64,000 bases of DNA, taken from assembly GCA_011032825.1 (NCBI GenBank), contig JAADJZ010000013.1:434001-498000 (forward strand). The letters are read 5' to 3'. The DNA is from Massariosphaeria phaeospora (lineage: Eukaryota; Ascomycota; Dothideomycetes; Pleosporales). The notes under the pieces are model-generated. The model was not told where the DNA came from, did not search any database, and worked only from the letters and a program-made list of their open reading frames with translations. The position numbers and the translations under genes were made by a program. This document shows, piece by piece, positions 48,205-59,213 of the stretch; positions within the stretch are counted from its first letter, which is position 1, and every line of letters starts with the position of its first letter.

Positions 48205-48606
48205 TTCATCACTGGCCCTGGTGTTGAGGGCACGGCGGCCGCGATTGGCTGCGGGCTGCCAGCTTGTGCCCATGGCGACGCGCGTGATTTCGACGTGCCC
48301 GCGAGCCGTCACCTCGACCGTCGCCCTGCTCGCACATTCACACCCACCTCGACCGTCGCGTCGCCCACCACCTCCACCGCCCCGCCCTGCACCCCCCGCG
48401 CCGCCCCGGACTACCCACCGCCGCCGCTGTGACGACGCGTCCAGCCCGTTGGCACCGCCATTCCCACCGCTGCGCGACTGCTGCCACGCCCTGCGTCCTC
48501 TGCCGCGGCCCTCATGCGCCGTTGCCGTTCCTGCTAGGCGCTCCAGCTGCACCCCGCCGCCATTCTCGACAGCCGCCGCCGCCGCCGCCGCCGCCGCCTC
48601 GACAGC
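48205..48606. promoter_or_regulatory. Divergent promoter with pyrimidine tract and (CCG)n
   Basis: About 400 bp between the LYR-like gene and the APSES gene. The plus strand is strongly C-rich. It includes a (GCC)n microsatellite at about 48572-48598 just before the APSES start. Confidence 0.65.
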
Positions 48607-51277
48607 ATGCAAGTCGCGCGTCCAGCACTGTCTTCGTCGTTCCCCGCCGCCGCGCCTCCGCAGCCCGCCATGTACGCCAACTCTTCGCACAATGGCCTCA
48701 TGGCCGCCCCGGGCTTCAGCCGCTCCTTCTCGGACATGAATGGCTTCCAGCAGGCGCCGCTGGAGAAGCCGCAGATCTACACGGTACGGAAAACTGCGAC
48801 CGTGTCATGATTGATAACGAGCTTCTAACGCACTTCAGGCTGTGTATTCGGGCGTGTCCGTGTACGAAATGGAAGTAAATCGCGTTGCAGTTATGCGCAG
48901 ACGCTCGGACGGCTGGCTCAACGCTACGCAGATCCTCAAGGTCGCCGGCGTCGACAAAGGCAAGCGGACAAAAGTGCTGGAGAAAGAGATCTTGACCGGC
49001 GAGCACGAGAAGGTGCAAGGCGGCTACGGCAAATACCAGGGCACCTGGATCAACTACCGCCGCGGCCGAGAATTCTGTCGCCAGTACGGCGTCGAGGACA
49101 TCCTCAAGCCCCTGCTCGACTACGACTTGAACGGCGACGGCAACGGCAACGCGGCCGGCCAGGGCATCGAGACGCCGACCAAAGAGCAGGCCATGGCCGC
49201 CAACAGGAAGCGCTTCTACACGCAGAGTATGGACGGCCGCAGCACGACGCAGAGCATGGGCGGCACCTTTTTTTCTAACATCTCATCGACAGCAACAAGC
49301 GCTCTAGCTGCCATGAACAAGGTCGCGCGTATGAACTCGCCCGCACCACGGCCGGGGAGTTCTTCGCAAGGACGTAGATCCACTAACCGGCCACCACAAG
49401 CCCCGATAGGGAGTCAGGACTCATTCCGAGCCAGCAGCCAGCAAAGTGCCCCGAGCCTGGCTTCCGAGCGCAGTTTCGGCGCCCTCAATGGACACGCCGA
49501 CTCCGCCTACGGGACCGGTGTAGACGAAGTGCAGGAACCTCCGAGGAAAAGGATGCGCCCTTCGCAAGAGGATTCTTTCTCGCAATCGAACGGCGCTGAG
49601 CTGTCCATGCGGGACCACGGCTCTCCCACCGAGCCAAACGAATCATTCTACGTCACCGGCCACCCTCTGACGACAGCAGACGGCGAGGTGCCCACGGCCC
49701 TGCCCCCGTTACCCCACCCCAACGACAAAGTGTCTGAAGAGAAGCAGGCCCTTTTGACCGACCTCTTCGCAGACCAAACGCGAACCGATTTCACTAACCA
49801 CCCTGCGATTCTGCACTTATCCGGTGCCGACTTGGACATGCCTATCGACAACAGCTCGAATACTGCACTCCACTGGGCCGCAACCCTCGCACGCGTGTCT
49901 CTCATGCGTCTGTTAGTATCGAAAGGAGCGAACATGTTTAGGGGGAATTCGGCAGGGCAGACCCCACTGATGAGTGCAGTATCCGTGAACAACAGCTTAG
50001 ACCACAGTTGCTTTCCGGAAACGCTAGAAATACTAGCCCCTCTAATCGAACTTCGTGACGCTCAAGGACGGACAATACTCCACCACATCGCCGTCACCTG
50101 TGCAATCAAAGGGCGGGCCGCGTCCAGCAAGTACTACTTGGAAGCCTTGCTGGAGTATCTGGTGCGGAGCAACATTGGCGCCAGCCAGCCGAGCTCGTTT
50201 GAGGCCAACAGTAATTACCCCAAACCCATCGGATTGATGCGATTTATGCAAGACATGGTCAACGCCCGTGATAAGGCTGGGAACACCGCGCTGAATCTGG
50301 CTGCCAGGATAGGGAACCGGAACATCATATCGCAGCTGATGGAGGTCCAAGCAGACCCCTCCATACCGAATCACAAAGGCACGCGGCCGATTGATTTTGG
50401 TGTGGGTAATGACGCAGACGCGGATATGTCGGCCACAGCCAACAGCCCGAGTAAAGGACAGGCGCCGTTGAGCAAAGTGGAGGAGACAAGTAGGGAGATT
50501 CAGCCTTGTAAGCCGTTTGATGATCTGTGCGAACCTATACTCAACTCAAACCTAGTAATGAACGGCATCCTGCAAAGCGCGAGCATGCAGTTCACGCAAG
50601 AAGTCCGCCTCAAGCAAGACAACATCGACCGCACAAACGAGCAAATTGCCAATCTCTCTACCCAGCAAAAGATGGAGCAACATCGTCTAGAAACACTGCG
50701 TACACGTCTCCGACAACGGCAAGACCGCACAAAACGCATCTCCAACCTGCAGCGATGGCTAGAGCCCCAGCGCCACAACCTAGCCGTGCACACGGGCAGC
50801 GACCTCCGCGAGAAGCGTGCAATAGGCTACGCCGACATGGAAGGCGCTGGCCTCATCGTGCGCGGCGACGACCTGCCCCACGAGCTCCGCGCCGCAGGCG
50901 ACCACCTCATGCGCCGCTCCTCGGACGGCCTGTCCTACCTCTCCACGCCCCTCCCCATCGACACCACCCACCTCGCCCAACACAATGCCGCGCAGCTCGC
51001 TAATCTGCCCTCCATACAGACGCTGCGGCACCGCTTGGACGTGTATGCGCAGAACAACAAAAACCTGGCTGATCGCAGCAGGAAGCTGAAAGAGAAGAAC
51101 GGGCAGCTCGAGTTGATGTACAGGAAGGTTGTGAGTCTGTGTACGAAGGTCGATGAAGGCCGGATTGATAGCGTGCTGGAGGGGCTGGTGCAGGCGCTGG
51201 ACAGCGATCCGCTAGATGGGGTGGAGGTCGGGCGCGTGCGGGAGTTTTTGCGGAAGGTGGAGGGCGTGGAGGGGTGA
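48607..51277 (+). CDS. MBP1: APSES/KilA-N transcription factor with ankyrin repeats, MBP1/SWI4 type
   Basis: Exons 48607-48783 and 48839-51277 (55-nt intron) give 871 residues; a later start at 48670 is possible. The APSES DNA-binding domain begins at the exon junction (AVYSGVSVYEMEV, RRSDGWLNATQILKVAGVDKGKRTKVLEKEI, GTWINYRRGREFCRQYGVEDIL). Residues about 390-575 hold Swi6-type ankyrin repeats (NTALHWAATLARVSLMRLL, AGNTALNLAARIGNRNIISQL). A coiled coil follows around 640-705, then a C-terminal helical region. Known: with Swi6 this factor forms the MBF complex controlling G1/S transcription. It is a conserved core gene in otherwise variable surroundings. Confidence 0.95.
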
Positions 51278-51784
51278 CGAAGGGAGGTGCTCGCTAACTA
51301 CTTCGGTGGCTGGTAATGTGGATGCAGTGCCCGATATGCGTTTTGACGCTGTCGGGGCGGTGGCTCAGGCCCCCTTCTTTTGATGCTATTCGATTTACGA
51401 AGCCCGGTGACGACTTGCATGCGCATTCTTTTGTCAGTGCTGTTGATTTCCTCGGCTGAGTAAGGCGAGGCAAGGCAAGCGATGGGATCTATGAGGTGAT
51501 GACTTGGTTCGTTTCTTTGTTGATATGCGATATATATCTTCTTTCTAATGAACGATCATGTTGAAGATAAGCGCGGCACTGTTGCATGAGGAGGGGTTGG
51601 TGAGTGGCTTCATCGTTGGTGGGTGGTGGTGGTGGTGGTGGTGATGAGTAGGTGATATGGGATTGGGGGATGAAGGGGTACGTTGTGGACACATGCGCGC
51701 GTTGATGTGATCTTTTTCGAGCACCGTCTTCCGGGCATGATATTGAATGAAGTGTTTTTCAGGCAAGCCCACGCCATGAACATC

Positions 51785-53760
51785 TCCACCGCGTCTTTTT
51801 TTAGTAGAGTAGAGATGCTGTTGTGTGTAAGAAGATGGGTGGAGCAGTGGAGAGGGGGGCTTATATACCCTGATCTCTATCCCAAACCTTTCCGAGTACT
51901 CAGATCGTGCGCATCACCATCATCACCGCCGCGTCCGCTATACTGCGTGCACGCAGCATAACAACTATTGACGACGCCGCTGGAAGAGAAGAGAAGCGAA
52001 GACACTCCCATGAGATGTCCATGGTGATTTTTAGAGACAAGTGCGCAAGCAGGTCACGCCTAGTCTGTAGCGGGCGTGTCTTTTTAACGGCGCCGGACAG
52101 CACAGAAGAGACATAGGTTTTCCTGATATAACTTTTTAGTACTCTGCTCTGCGAGGAGTGGAGTGTGTGGGAAGAGAAAGAGGGAGTAGTGGAGGGAGGG
52201 GCTTATATATGCGGGGACAACGGCGAGGAGGTCTGTTCACCGGTCTGTGTGAAGTTAGGTTCGGGTTGAGTCTGATTTTCTCCATGAAGAAACTCGGCGG
52301 TGAATAATGATGATGATGTTGCTTACAACGAGGATGCGCAGCAACACCACGTATACGTCTCACGTAAACGACTATTGAAAACAAGTCTATGCCCCAGTTA
52401 TGAGGTTATCGCACTTCATGTTTTGCCCCGGTATGTACGTGCCATATTGGGGTACACCGTGGATCTTTTAGGGGCGGGGCCGGGAGGGGAGATGCAAGGA
52501 CATACATAAATCCATTTATGCTTTTAGTTCCGTATAACAGAAGAAGTGGTGGTGTGTAAGGAAAGAAGATAAAGAGGGGAGGAAGGGTGCTTATATACGT
52601 AGACATGTGTGTCTCGGGGAGGATGGAGGTTCACGCACACTTGCGCTGTCTTTCTGGCGATGATGGTGGTAATCACCACCACCCGGGGCCCCGCAGAAGT
52701 TCTCAAAGAACACTGCACATGAAACACCCTCAAGTCATTTATCTTCTCTCTTCGCTCTTATCACATCATATTGCCAGAAATCACTTTTGAGGGGCCAGGG
52801 CGCGGGAAACTACATCCAAGCAACCTGTTCTGTTTTTCATTTCCGCTGCGCGTGCGAATGGTGTGCTGTGAGAAGAAAGAAGTCTTAGAAGTCAGAAGAG
52901 AGTGGCTTATATACCTTGCGGCGCGCGGGCTAGAGGAATTGAGAAGTGCGGGGTTTTCTTGCAAGTCAGTGATAGTGACGATGGTGATTAGCACTACACG
53001 TCCACGTATAAGTCCGCCGAAATACTCGGTGGTATGGTTTGCTTAGGTCTTGTCACATACAAATCTCTGATCCGAGATTTTGGAAACGGCAAGACGCAGA
53101 AAGCCATAGAGTATCGAGCCGGTGTATTTTAGTATCCTGTTATGAGCAGAGTGCTGTGTGTAAGAAGAACGGGAGAGAGAGGCGTAGGAACGGAGGGGCT
53201 TATATATGCTGCAGTGCTGGTACAGAAAGAAGACGGAAACAATGGTCGGGAAGATTGTACGGGCATGAGAGACTCGAGTTTAAAGCCTGTTTTGATGCTC
53301 ACGTAGTGATGATGGGATGCATGGTGGATACTATGCAGCCAAAACCAGATGGAGATCCAGGAGACATCACAAAATCGCCGGTATCTTTTAAGCTCACAGT
53401 TATCCTGTGGGTTGGTGGAGTGAGAGAGGGAGGGAGGTTCAGAGGAGGGGCTTATATACCTTAGTGCATACACTGTACCACATCTGCACTATGTAAGACG
53501 CTGATCTCAGGAGTTCCTTTGCGTTTTTATTTACATGGTATTCTCATCATCGTATCTAGATGTTGATCATCTTCAACACCGCGGATCAGTCTTTGGAAAG
53601 TAACTCAGCTCCAGACATGGATGATGCAATCGTCCTCTTTCCGCAGCGTCTTCCCATATGGTTGTGTCTACTAGACGTTTTAGAATGCCAAAAACATGGA
53701 CTTTTTGGATGTGTGTGGAAGAGTCATAGCGAGGAATCGAGGGGCTTATATACACAATTC
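51785..53760 (-). repeat. Seven-copy TATATAAGCC module array
   Basis: On the minus strand TATATAAGC(C/A), in most copies followed by CCCTCC-like sequence, recurs seven times. On the plus strand the word (G/T)GCTTATATA lies at 51858, 52200, 52588, 52904, 53197, 53449 and 53743, at intervals of 342, 388, 316, 293, 252 and 294 bp. About 65-75 nt to its left on the plus strand most copies have TTTTAG or a close variant, then a GTGTGTAAGAAGA-like stretch and purine-rich sequence. Outside this module of about 80 bp the copies diverge. Read on the minus strand, each unit is a consensus TATA box followed by a pyrimidine-rich tract, like a core promoter. Confidence 0.7.
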
Positions 53761-53807
53761 TCCCTCCCGTCGCCCCAACGCTTATGTAACGCTTTTTCAA
53801 TGCCGCG

Positions 53808-53810
<3 letters not shown>

Positions 53811-53843
<33 letters not shown>
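53811..53843. repeat. (CAT)n microsatellite
   Basis: Eleven uninterrupted CAT triplets at the right edge of the TATA-module array. Shorter GATGAT/CATCAT runs accompany several other modules (about 51910, 52307, 52660, 53307). Confidence 0.9.
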
Positions 53844-55273
53844 TCACCTCAGACATTGTTTCCTACCGATGCGCATGGAGATATCGTTTCCTCCCAATTC
53901 TGCACCTCCGATTAGACATTACTGTGTATGGTAGATACAGCAGGGCTTTGTAAAGTTCAGGTTGATATGTTTACTTGCTTCTAAAATCCTGTGTACTGTC
54001 AGGAGCATCGCTGAAATAGTGTCCTACCTGGCAATGAATTATAAAGATTAGCATATCCATCAGGCTGAGGGATTGCGGACCTGAGACCATGGGCTGCAAT
54101 CTACGTTGTTTCCAATCCAAATCGCGGACAAGTATCGCTGGAATCATTGATACTCATAAGGCTCTCATTTTGAATGCTTGAGCTTGCGAAAACTGCTCTA
54201 CTCGTCATAATGGCTTGAGACGGTTAACCATGACGAAGACCAACACGAAGATACTAGGTAGTGGGTGTGTTGATAAAATCTCACGGACACAGAGCGGGGC
54301 TGTCGTTGAAGTTCGAATAGACTCGCTAATCCTTCGCGCGCACTCGAGCAAACTTGGCGGAAGTTCCTGATAGGGTTTAATGTAAAGTTGGCAGAGCATG
54401 CCAGCGAGTATGTAGCTCCACGCACAGTAAGGGGTCGTCGAAGCCATGAAAGCCGTGAATTTTGAGAGAGATATAAGAGAGTTATACGTCTTTCCATTTA
54501 TTCAAAAATAGCTGCGAAGGAAACGGCTGAGCCATTTGGTGACTGAATGTATGCGGCGTAGTGTTGTTGTTGTTGAAATCTCGAGAGCATGGTCGGTTTG
54601 TATAGGATGTCGCACCAAGAATACAGACGTTTCGGATTCTTGTACGGAGGAATAGTATGAGTTGGTAGAAGCTGAAGTTAATGCGCATAGAAAATGTGGC
54701 ATCGCGTTGGCTAGTTGCGTGCTTGCCCGCACGCTTCTTCGATCGCTGCTGAGTTGCCTGTAAACTTAACAATCACATTATACTATCTACCGCCCGTACC
54801 GTTGTGGTTTCCAATTCCAAACCAAAGAGATAGTTAGCACGATCGACCCATGGCGTAAACTTCACAGTCCCGCTCTTGCGGAGCAGTGGAAGTAGGCCCA
54901 TATTAACCTAGTTTATCGATGACTGGTATTTGGGACTGTGTTTTCTCAATTAGAATCCATTTTCGATGGTGATACTTACTAGCGAAAAACGCAGGACAGC
55001 TATGCGTACGACCAGAACATCGAGCTGATAAATCGGTACGATTGTGGGGCTGATAGACTAAGTGAATCTTCAAGCGTGGGCAGATCTCACGTTCACTAAA
55101 CAGAGGGATGCCCGGTGTGCAAGATGTATTCCCCGTCCTACATACATTTAGAAACTGTCGCCAAAAGAGAAGAAGAAACAGGGGGAAACACATCAAGACA
55201 TCCGCCACACAAGACTTTTCGTACGAGCCGCTACATGACTACAGTTATGTCCTGGTAGACCATCAGTGCCACG

Positions 55274-55450
55274 AGGCCCAGACGTTCGTGAGGGAAGAAA
55301 CGAAGCTTGCTAACCATCCGTTCCAGAAGGCCCAGACGTTCATAAAGGAAAGCGACGCTTGCTGACCATCTGTTCCATGAGGCCCAGACGTTCATAAAAG
55401 GAAATAATGCTTCTGACCATCTATTCCATGAGGCCCAGACGGTCGTGGAC
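55274..55450. repeat. Minisatellite, unit 51-54 bp, about 3.4 copies
   Basis: AGGCCCAGACG begins copies at 55274, 55328, 55380 and 55431. Copies share GTTCATAAAGG, GACCATCT and TTCCATG and differ by scattered substitutions. On the minus strand the copies encode a repeated VWASWNRW peptide in an 84-codon frame, but there is no other sign of a gene. Confidence 0.85.
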
Positions 55451-55846
55451 ATGATATTCGTGTTTCTGGTCTTGTTCGGCGTCATCGAGCTCGCCCACTC
55501 GGCGATTTGCCAAGACGTGACGATTAGCTATGCTATTGCTCTGCAGATCGAGCAGATACGGGCCTATGGTCTGGTGATCCCGCCACTCCGACAGCCGTGG
55601 TACTCTGTGAGTTGCAACCCACTGTGGGTCCTGCTCGATGTTGTCGCGATAGCGAAACAGAAATCTAAGGTCACCTCGAGGAATCGCGAGATCAGACCGA
55701 AGAGCTCTAGAGTTATGTTAGCGACTCCTAGATGTCATGGTACCAAAGAATACACACCTCTCAAGTCGAGCGGCCTCTAGACACCGGTATCTTCCTCGCG
55801 CAGAGGACTTCGCGGTCTGATTGACTCTGATGCGTTTCCGGCTCGG
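55451..55846. other. Intergenic, no gene supported
   Basis: 396 bp right of the minisatellite. A plus-strand frame (55445-55780) starts with a hydrophobic stretch but has no supporting context. Confidence 0.4.
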
Positions 55847-57286
55847 TTACTGTGGATCGATATTTGCTTCGCTGGTACCGGTGTAGACTGCTTCGTTCTC
55901 ATAACACTGGAAATCTTCGCATTCGGGGGTTCTTGCGGAACTGAGTCTGTCACAAAAGACACAGCCACAGTTCAAATATATGTCTACATAACATGTCAGT
56001 CTTGCTGTTGACTGTGCACTGGGTTTCAGAAGCGTACCCTGTGGATTATAGTCACTCGAGCCTGTGTCCGAAGAAGAAACCACGTCCAACTCGGGGTTCG
56101 AGCCGTAGTCACTGGGCTGTTCATCATCGGGCTCTTCGACCTCGTATGGCCGGTAGATGGTTTGTGCCGCACTGTGGTTATCTGCTGGGTTTGTCACTTC
56201 CCTTGTGATTGAGAAGCCCACTGCCATGTCCCTAGACACATACTCTGTGGTGGTATTGGATGGGTCATCGGGATCGACTTCTGGCGAGGGCTCTCGGTCA
56301 AATTCTTGATGACCGCTTCTGGAGTTGTCTTCCATGGCGTTGGCTGGCCATGGCAAGGTTCGAGTTCTATTCGCTGGGAGGAATCGGTCCCTGGACTCTT
56401 GGCTGTGGTGGTGGCCGGCGGTCGAGACCCCTGTAAAGGTTACGACCACGCCCGCCTCGGTAGCTTCCGCGCTCTACGCGGGGGAAGTACTGATGATTCC
56501 GAGCAGACTGATGTCTTGCATTGAATCCGCCACGTACAGGGTTGCACGGCTGTGATGGTCGCATGTCCTGATGAACCCTGCCCGCAGGATTGGGGTGTGA
56601 CGGTCCTTGATAGACTGTATGATTTGGCTGGGGCCGATGAGGTGCTTGTTGTGGTTGCCATTCCTCATCCTCATCCTCGAACTCTTTCCTCAAAATCTCG
56701 ATACCTTTTGCTGTCGCTGGGTCGGAGATACCCAGTCCCTGGAACTGTTGTGTAAATCCTGGAGCGTAGGATTGTGCAGGTTGGGGAGGGTACGCAACTC
56801 CGACAGGGTTGGTGCCAGGGTACGTAGCATTCTGCATCATAGGAGGAGCTTGGAAATTCTGTTGACTGTAGGTTGGATTCGTGGTGACGGTGGTGTGCGT
56901 GTGCGTGTGCGTGTGCGTGTGCGTATGTGTATGAGCTTGTATGTACTGAGCCTGATTGATATAGCCTGGACTTTGCGCCAGCGGCTGTCCATACTGGTCT
57001 GAGGGGCCTGGAGGATAGTGATATGTAGCTTGGCTGGTGTGTTGCGCTGGCGCTGGCGGCTGTACATAGGAACTCTGTGGAACGGAAGCTTGTTGATAGC
57101 CTGGGTAGGAGAACTATGGTGCTTGGGGGGGTCCTCCATAGACCGGGGCTTGGTTCTGTTGCTGTTGAGGCTGGGGGTTGTTCGCTGAGCCGGTTAGCGG
57201 GTTCTGAAGGGATGGCACATGGGAATACACATACCATACACCCAAGCGGGCGCGGGTTGGTAGATGTAACCGGAATTTTGATCCAT
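55847..57286 (-). pseudogene. Gln/Pro-rich RGG-type hypothetical protein, broken
   Basis: Possible start MDQNSGYIYQPAPAWVY at 57286. The coding trace then reads NPLTGSANNPQPQQQQ, a TAG at 57114-57116 (CAG expected), a Gln/Pro/Tyr-rich stretch, a His-Thr repeat, GLGISDPATAKGIEILRKEF and an RG-rich segment (ERGSYRGGRGRNLYRG). This frame stops at 56367. A further frame runs to 55847 (MEDNSRSGHQEFDREPSPEV..., ending in a Cys-containing tail). I could not join the first 17 residues or the last part with normal introns, so at least one stop and one or two frame breaks are present. RGG and low-complexity regions suggest an RNA-binding ancestor; this is inference. Confidence 0.5.
56893..56924. repeat. 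(GTGTGC)n hexanucleotide microsatellite
   Basis: About five GTGTGC units. On the minus strand they encode the alternating Thr-His run of the broken RGG-type gene, so the gene would have been length-polymorphic. Confidence 0.9.
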
Positions 57287-57324
57287 GGTTGTCTACTAAA
57301 GAAGAAAAGGATGCGGAGCGGCAA

Positions 57325-57686
57325 GCCTGTGTCAAGTTCCCAGTGGGAGTGGGGCTGCCAAGACCGGGACGCGCCACGCTAATACCTATATGGGCTACGC
57401 GCTTTTTCCGACCTCCGGATGGCGAGCCGTGTTATATCACTGTGATGAAAATTACTCTCTGCTAGTTGAACGTCTAGAGACTGTCGCGATGGGAGGTCAC
57501 GAAGACGCGCGAAACAGGCCCGGGACCGACCATTATCCTCATGATCTTAACCCCAAGAGAGAACCAATTCGAGATATCAATTGTAGATCTCCATGATGCT
57601 CTCTGATCGAACTCGCCATATCATATATCTCTATACTGTATGAGTGGAGCTACATACATAACCCACAGTTTGCGTTGGTAGGCGAC
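57325..57686. other. Intergenic, no gene seen
   Basis: About 360 bp leading into the palindromic array. No supported frame. Confidence 0.5.
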
Positions 57687-58215
57687 ATCTGGTTGTGCAT
57701 TAAGAGCCATGCGTTCAATGATGAACCACACGTGCCGCTCGCCCAACTAGATTATATGACATCTAGTTGTGCATTAAGAGCCATGCTTTCAATGCTGAAC
57801 CACACGTGCCGCTCGCCCAACTAGATTATATGACATCCAGTTGTGCATTAAGATCCATGCGTTCAATGTTGAACCACACGTCTCGCGCGCCAACTGGATA
57901 ACGAAAGTGTCTAGCCACAGCCACATTGTTTGATTTGAAGGACGACATCTAGTTGTACATTAAGGCCATGTGTTCAAATAATGAGCCGCATGTCCGCTCG
58001 CCCAACGAGACTTTGAGTACCCTATTCAAACAAAAGTGCGTCCAGTAAACGACCATACAATATGAAAAGATACCTAGTTGTGCAGAAAGAGCCATGCGTT
58101 CAACAATTGACCGCACGTTCTATGGTGCCCAACTAGATTATAGAACTAACTAGTTGTATGTTCGAGGCCGTGCGTTCAATAATTGATCCGTTCGTCCTAT
58201 AACTCCTAACTAGGC
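57687..58215. repeat. Array of six palindrome-bounded units of about 66 bp
   Basis: Units at 57687-57752, 57761-57826, 57835-57899, 57947-58011, 58072-58138 and 58148-58215. The first three have a strict 74-bp period. Each starts with a form of ATCTAGTTG and ends with its complement, a form of CAACTAGAT. Inside, GCAT...ATGC and GTTCA...TGAAC form two further small stems. Unit 3 has ATCCAGTTG paired with CAACTGGAT, a compensatory change. Unit 4 has ACAT paired with ATGT and GTTCA paired with TGAGC (one G-U). Unit 1 has a G-U type pair in the outer stem. No reading frame spans the array. Confidence 0.8.
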
Positions 58216-58515
58216 TGCGACGTGCACTAATTAGACATTGAAAATAAACGAGACACTATCAGGATGTTTCAGCTGGACCAAGATAGTTTGCATTTTGTAT
58301 GTTCGTCGACTATAGTCTACGCAATGGGCTTGTTGGGGCCCGCGTACTCAAATCAGATAGCTCAAATCACCAAGTGTTATAGAAGCAGGATTCGCCTTAT
58401 CAGGCCGCCGAAGAAGCCAGAATCGCACTCTGACGCTGGCATACCCTGCGGGTGACTGCCTTTGTTGGTACCGAAGCCCCTATCAGAGAAAAGGAAAATT
58501 GTAGGAGAGTAGTAT
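58216..58515. other. Spacer between palindromic array and broken gene
   Basis: 300 bp with no feature recognised. Confidence 0.5.
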
Positions 58516-58665
58516 CTAAGCTGACGGGGCAGACGCTGAATAACCTTGACCGGAAACGCTTGGATACATTTCCGACATATCATGGCATTCTTGGCAGACC
58601 GTGCCGCTCTCCATGGGGTTGGGGTTGATTTTGTCCAAGCAATAATCGCCATAGCTACACACAAA

Positions 58666-59020
58666 CAGCGTTCTGCATGGACGGGGGCGGAATCCGCCCA
58701 TAGCCCATGGAAAAAATCCATGGATTTCCAAGGGCGCCGCGCCGGATATCCCGCCTATAGTAACTTGTATAGGCTAGCTATCTGTACAGTCTAAGAGGCA
58801 AAGAGGCAAAAAGAAAGAGAAGCGTGGGGAGGGGTAGAGAGGGGTAGAGAGGCTAAGGCAGCTAAGAAGAGAGGCTAATCCTATTAAAGCTAAATTATAT
58901 CCTACTACAGTTAAGATAATGACGATATATGAGCTTAGTACCCATGGAAATTCTCCATGGTCAACGGGCGGAGGTGGGCGGAGACGGAAGCTATGGAATG
59001 TCCGTCCATGCAGAACGCTG
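58666..59020. mobile_element. hAT-type MITE, 355 bp
   Basis: Perfect 19-bp terminal inverted repeats lie at 58666-58684 and 59002-59020 (CAGCGTTCTGCATGGACGG). They are flanked by identical 8-bp duplications CACACAAA at 58658-58665 and 59021-59028. It has no coding capacity. Near each end is a hairpin with the same arms, CCATGGA and TCCATGG, and a 5-nt loop (about 58704-58722 and 58942-58960). Its ends differ from those of the 3.1-kb hAT element, so another transposase moved it. Confidence 0.95.
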
Positions 59021-59038
59021 CACACAAATGCAGACACC

Positions 59039-59213
59039 CTCTTACGGAAACGGAATTTCCGGAACTAAAGAGATAACTCTGCGCGCATCCAAAAGGATTA
59101 TCTATCGCATTAATATAACTTTAGAAAGCTACAATTCTACACACAGCGTTAACTTAATTCTACAAGACATAGCGTGTTCAGCCTTAGTTCCGGAGATCAC
59201 GTTTCCATAAGAG
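59039..59213. mobile_element. Second MITE, about 175 bp
   Basis: Terminal inverted repeats 59039-59070 and 59182-59213 match at 27 of 32 positions (starting CTCTTACGGAAACG against CTCTTATGGAAACG). They are flanked by GACACC at 59033-59038 and 59214-59219; a 7-bp GACACCC reading is also possible. AT-rich interior, no coding capacity. It lies 10 bp from the target duplication of the hAT MITE. Family uncertain. Confidence 0.85.

Larger units (their letters stand above)
51278..55273. other. 4-kb gene-free region rich in repeats
   Basis: No supported protein gene; the longest frames are about 140 codons and carry no domain. Holds the seven-copy TATA module, (GGT)n at about 51619-51643 and (CAT)n at 53811-53843. 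The part from 53950 to 55273 shows nothing recognisable. Confidence 0.55.

Noticed and set aside
48204..48690. Minus-strand upstream extension of the LYR-like frame
   Set aside because: The frame is open only because the DNA is GC-rich. The extension encodes Arg/Gly/Ala-rich low complexity and overlaps the APSES gene's first exon.
57687..58215. CRISPR-like reading of the palindromic tandem array
   Set aside because: This is a eukaryotic genome. The units are 66 bp and diverged, spacers are short and uneven, and there are no cas genes.
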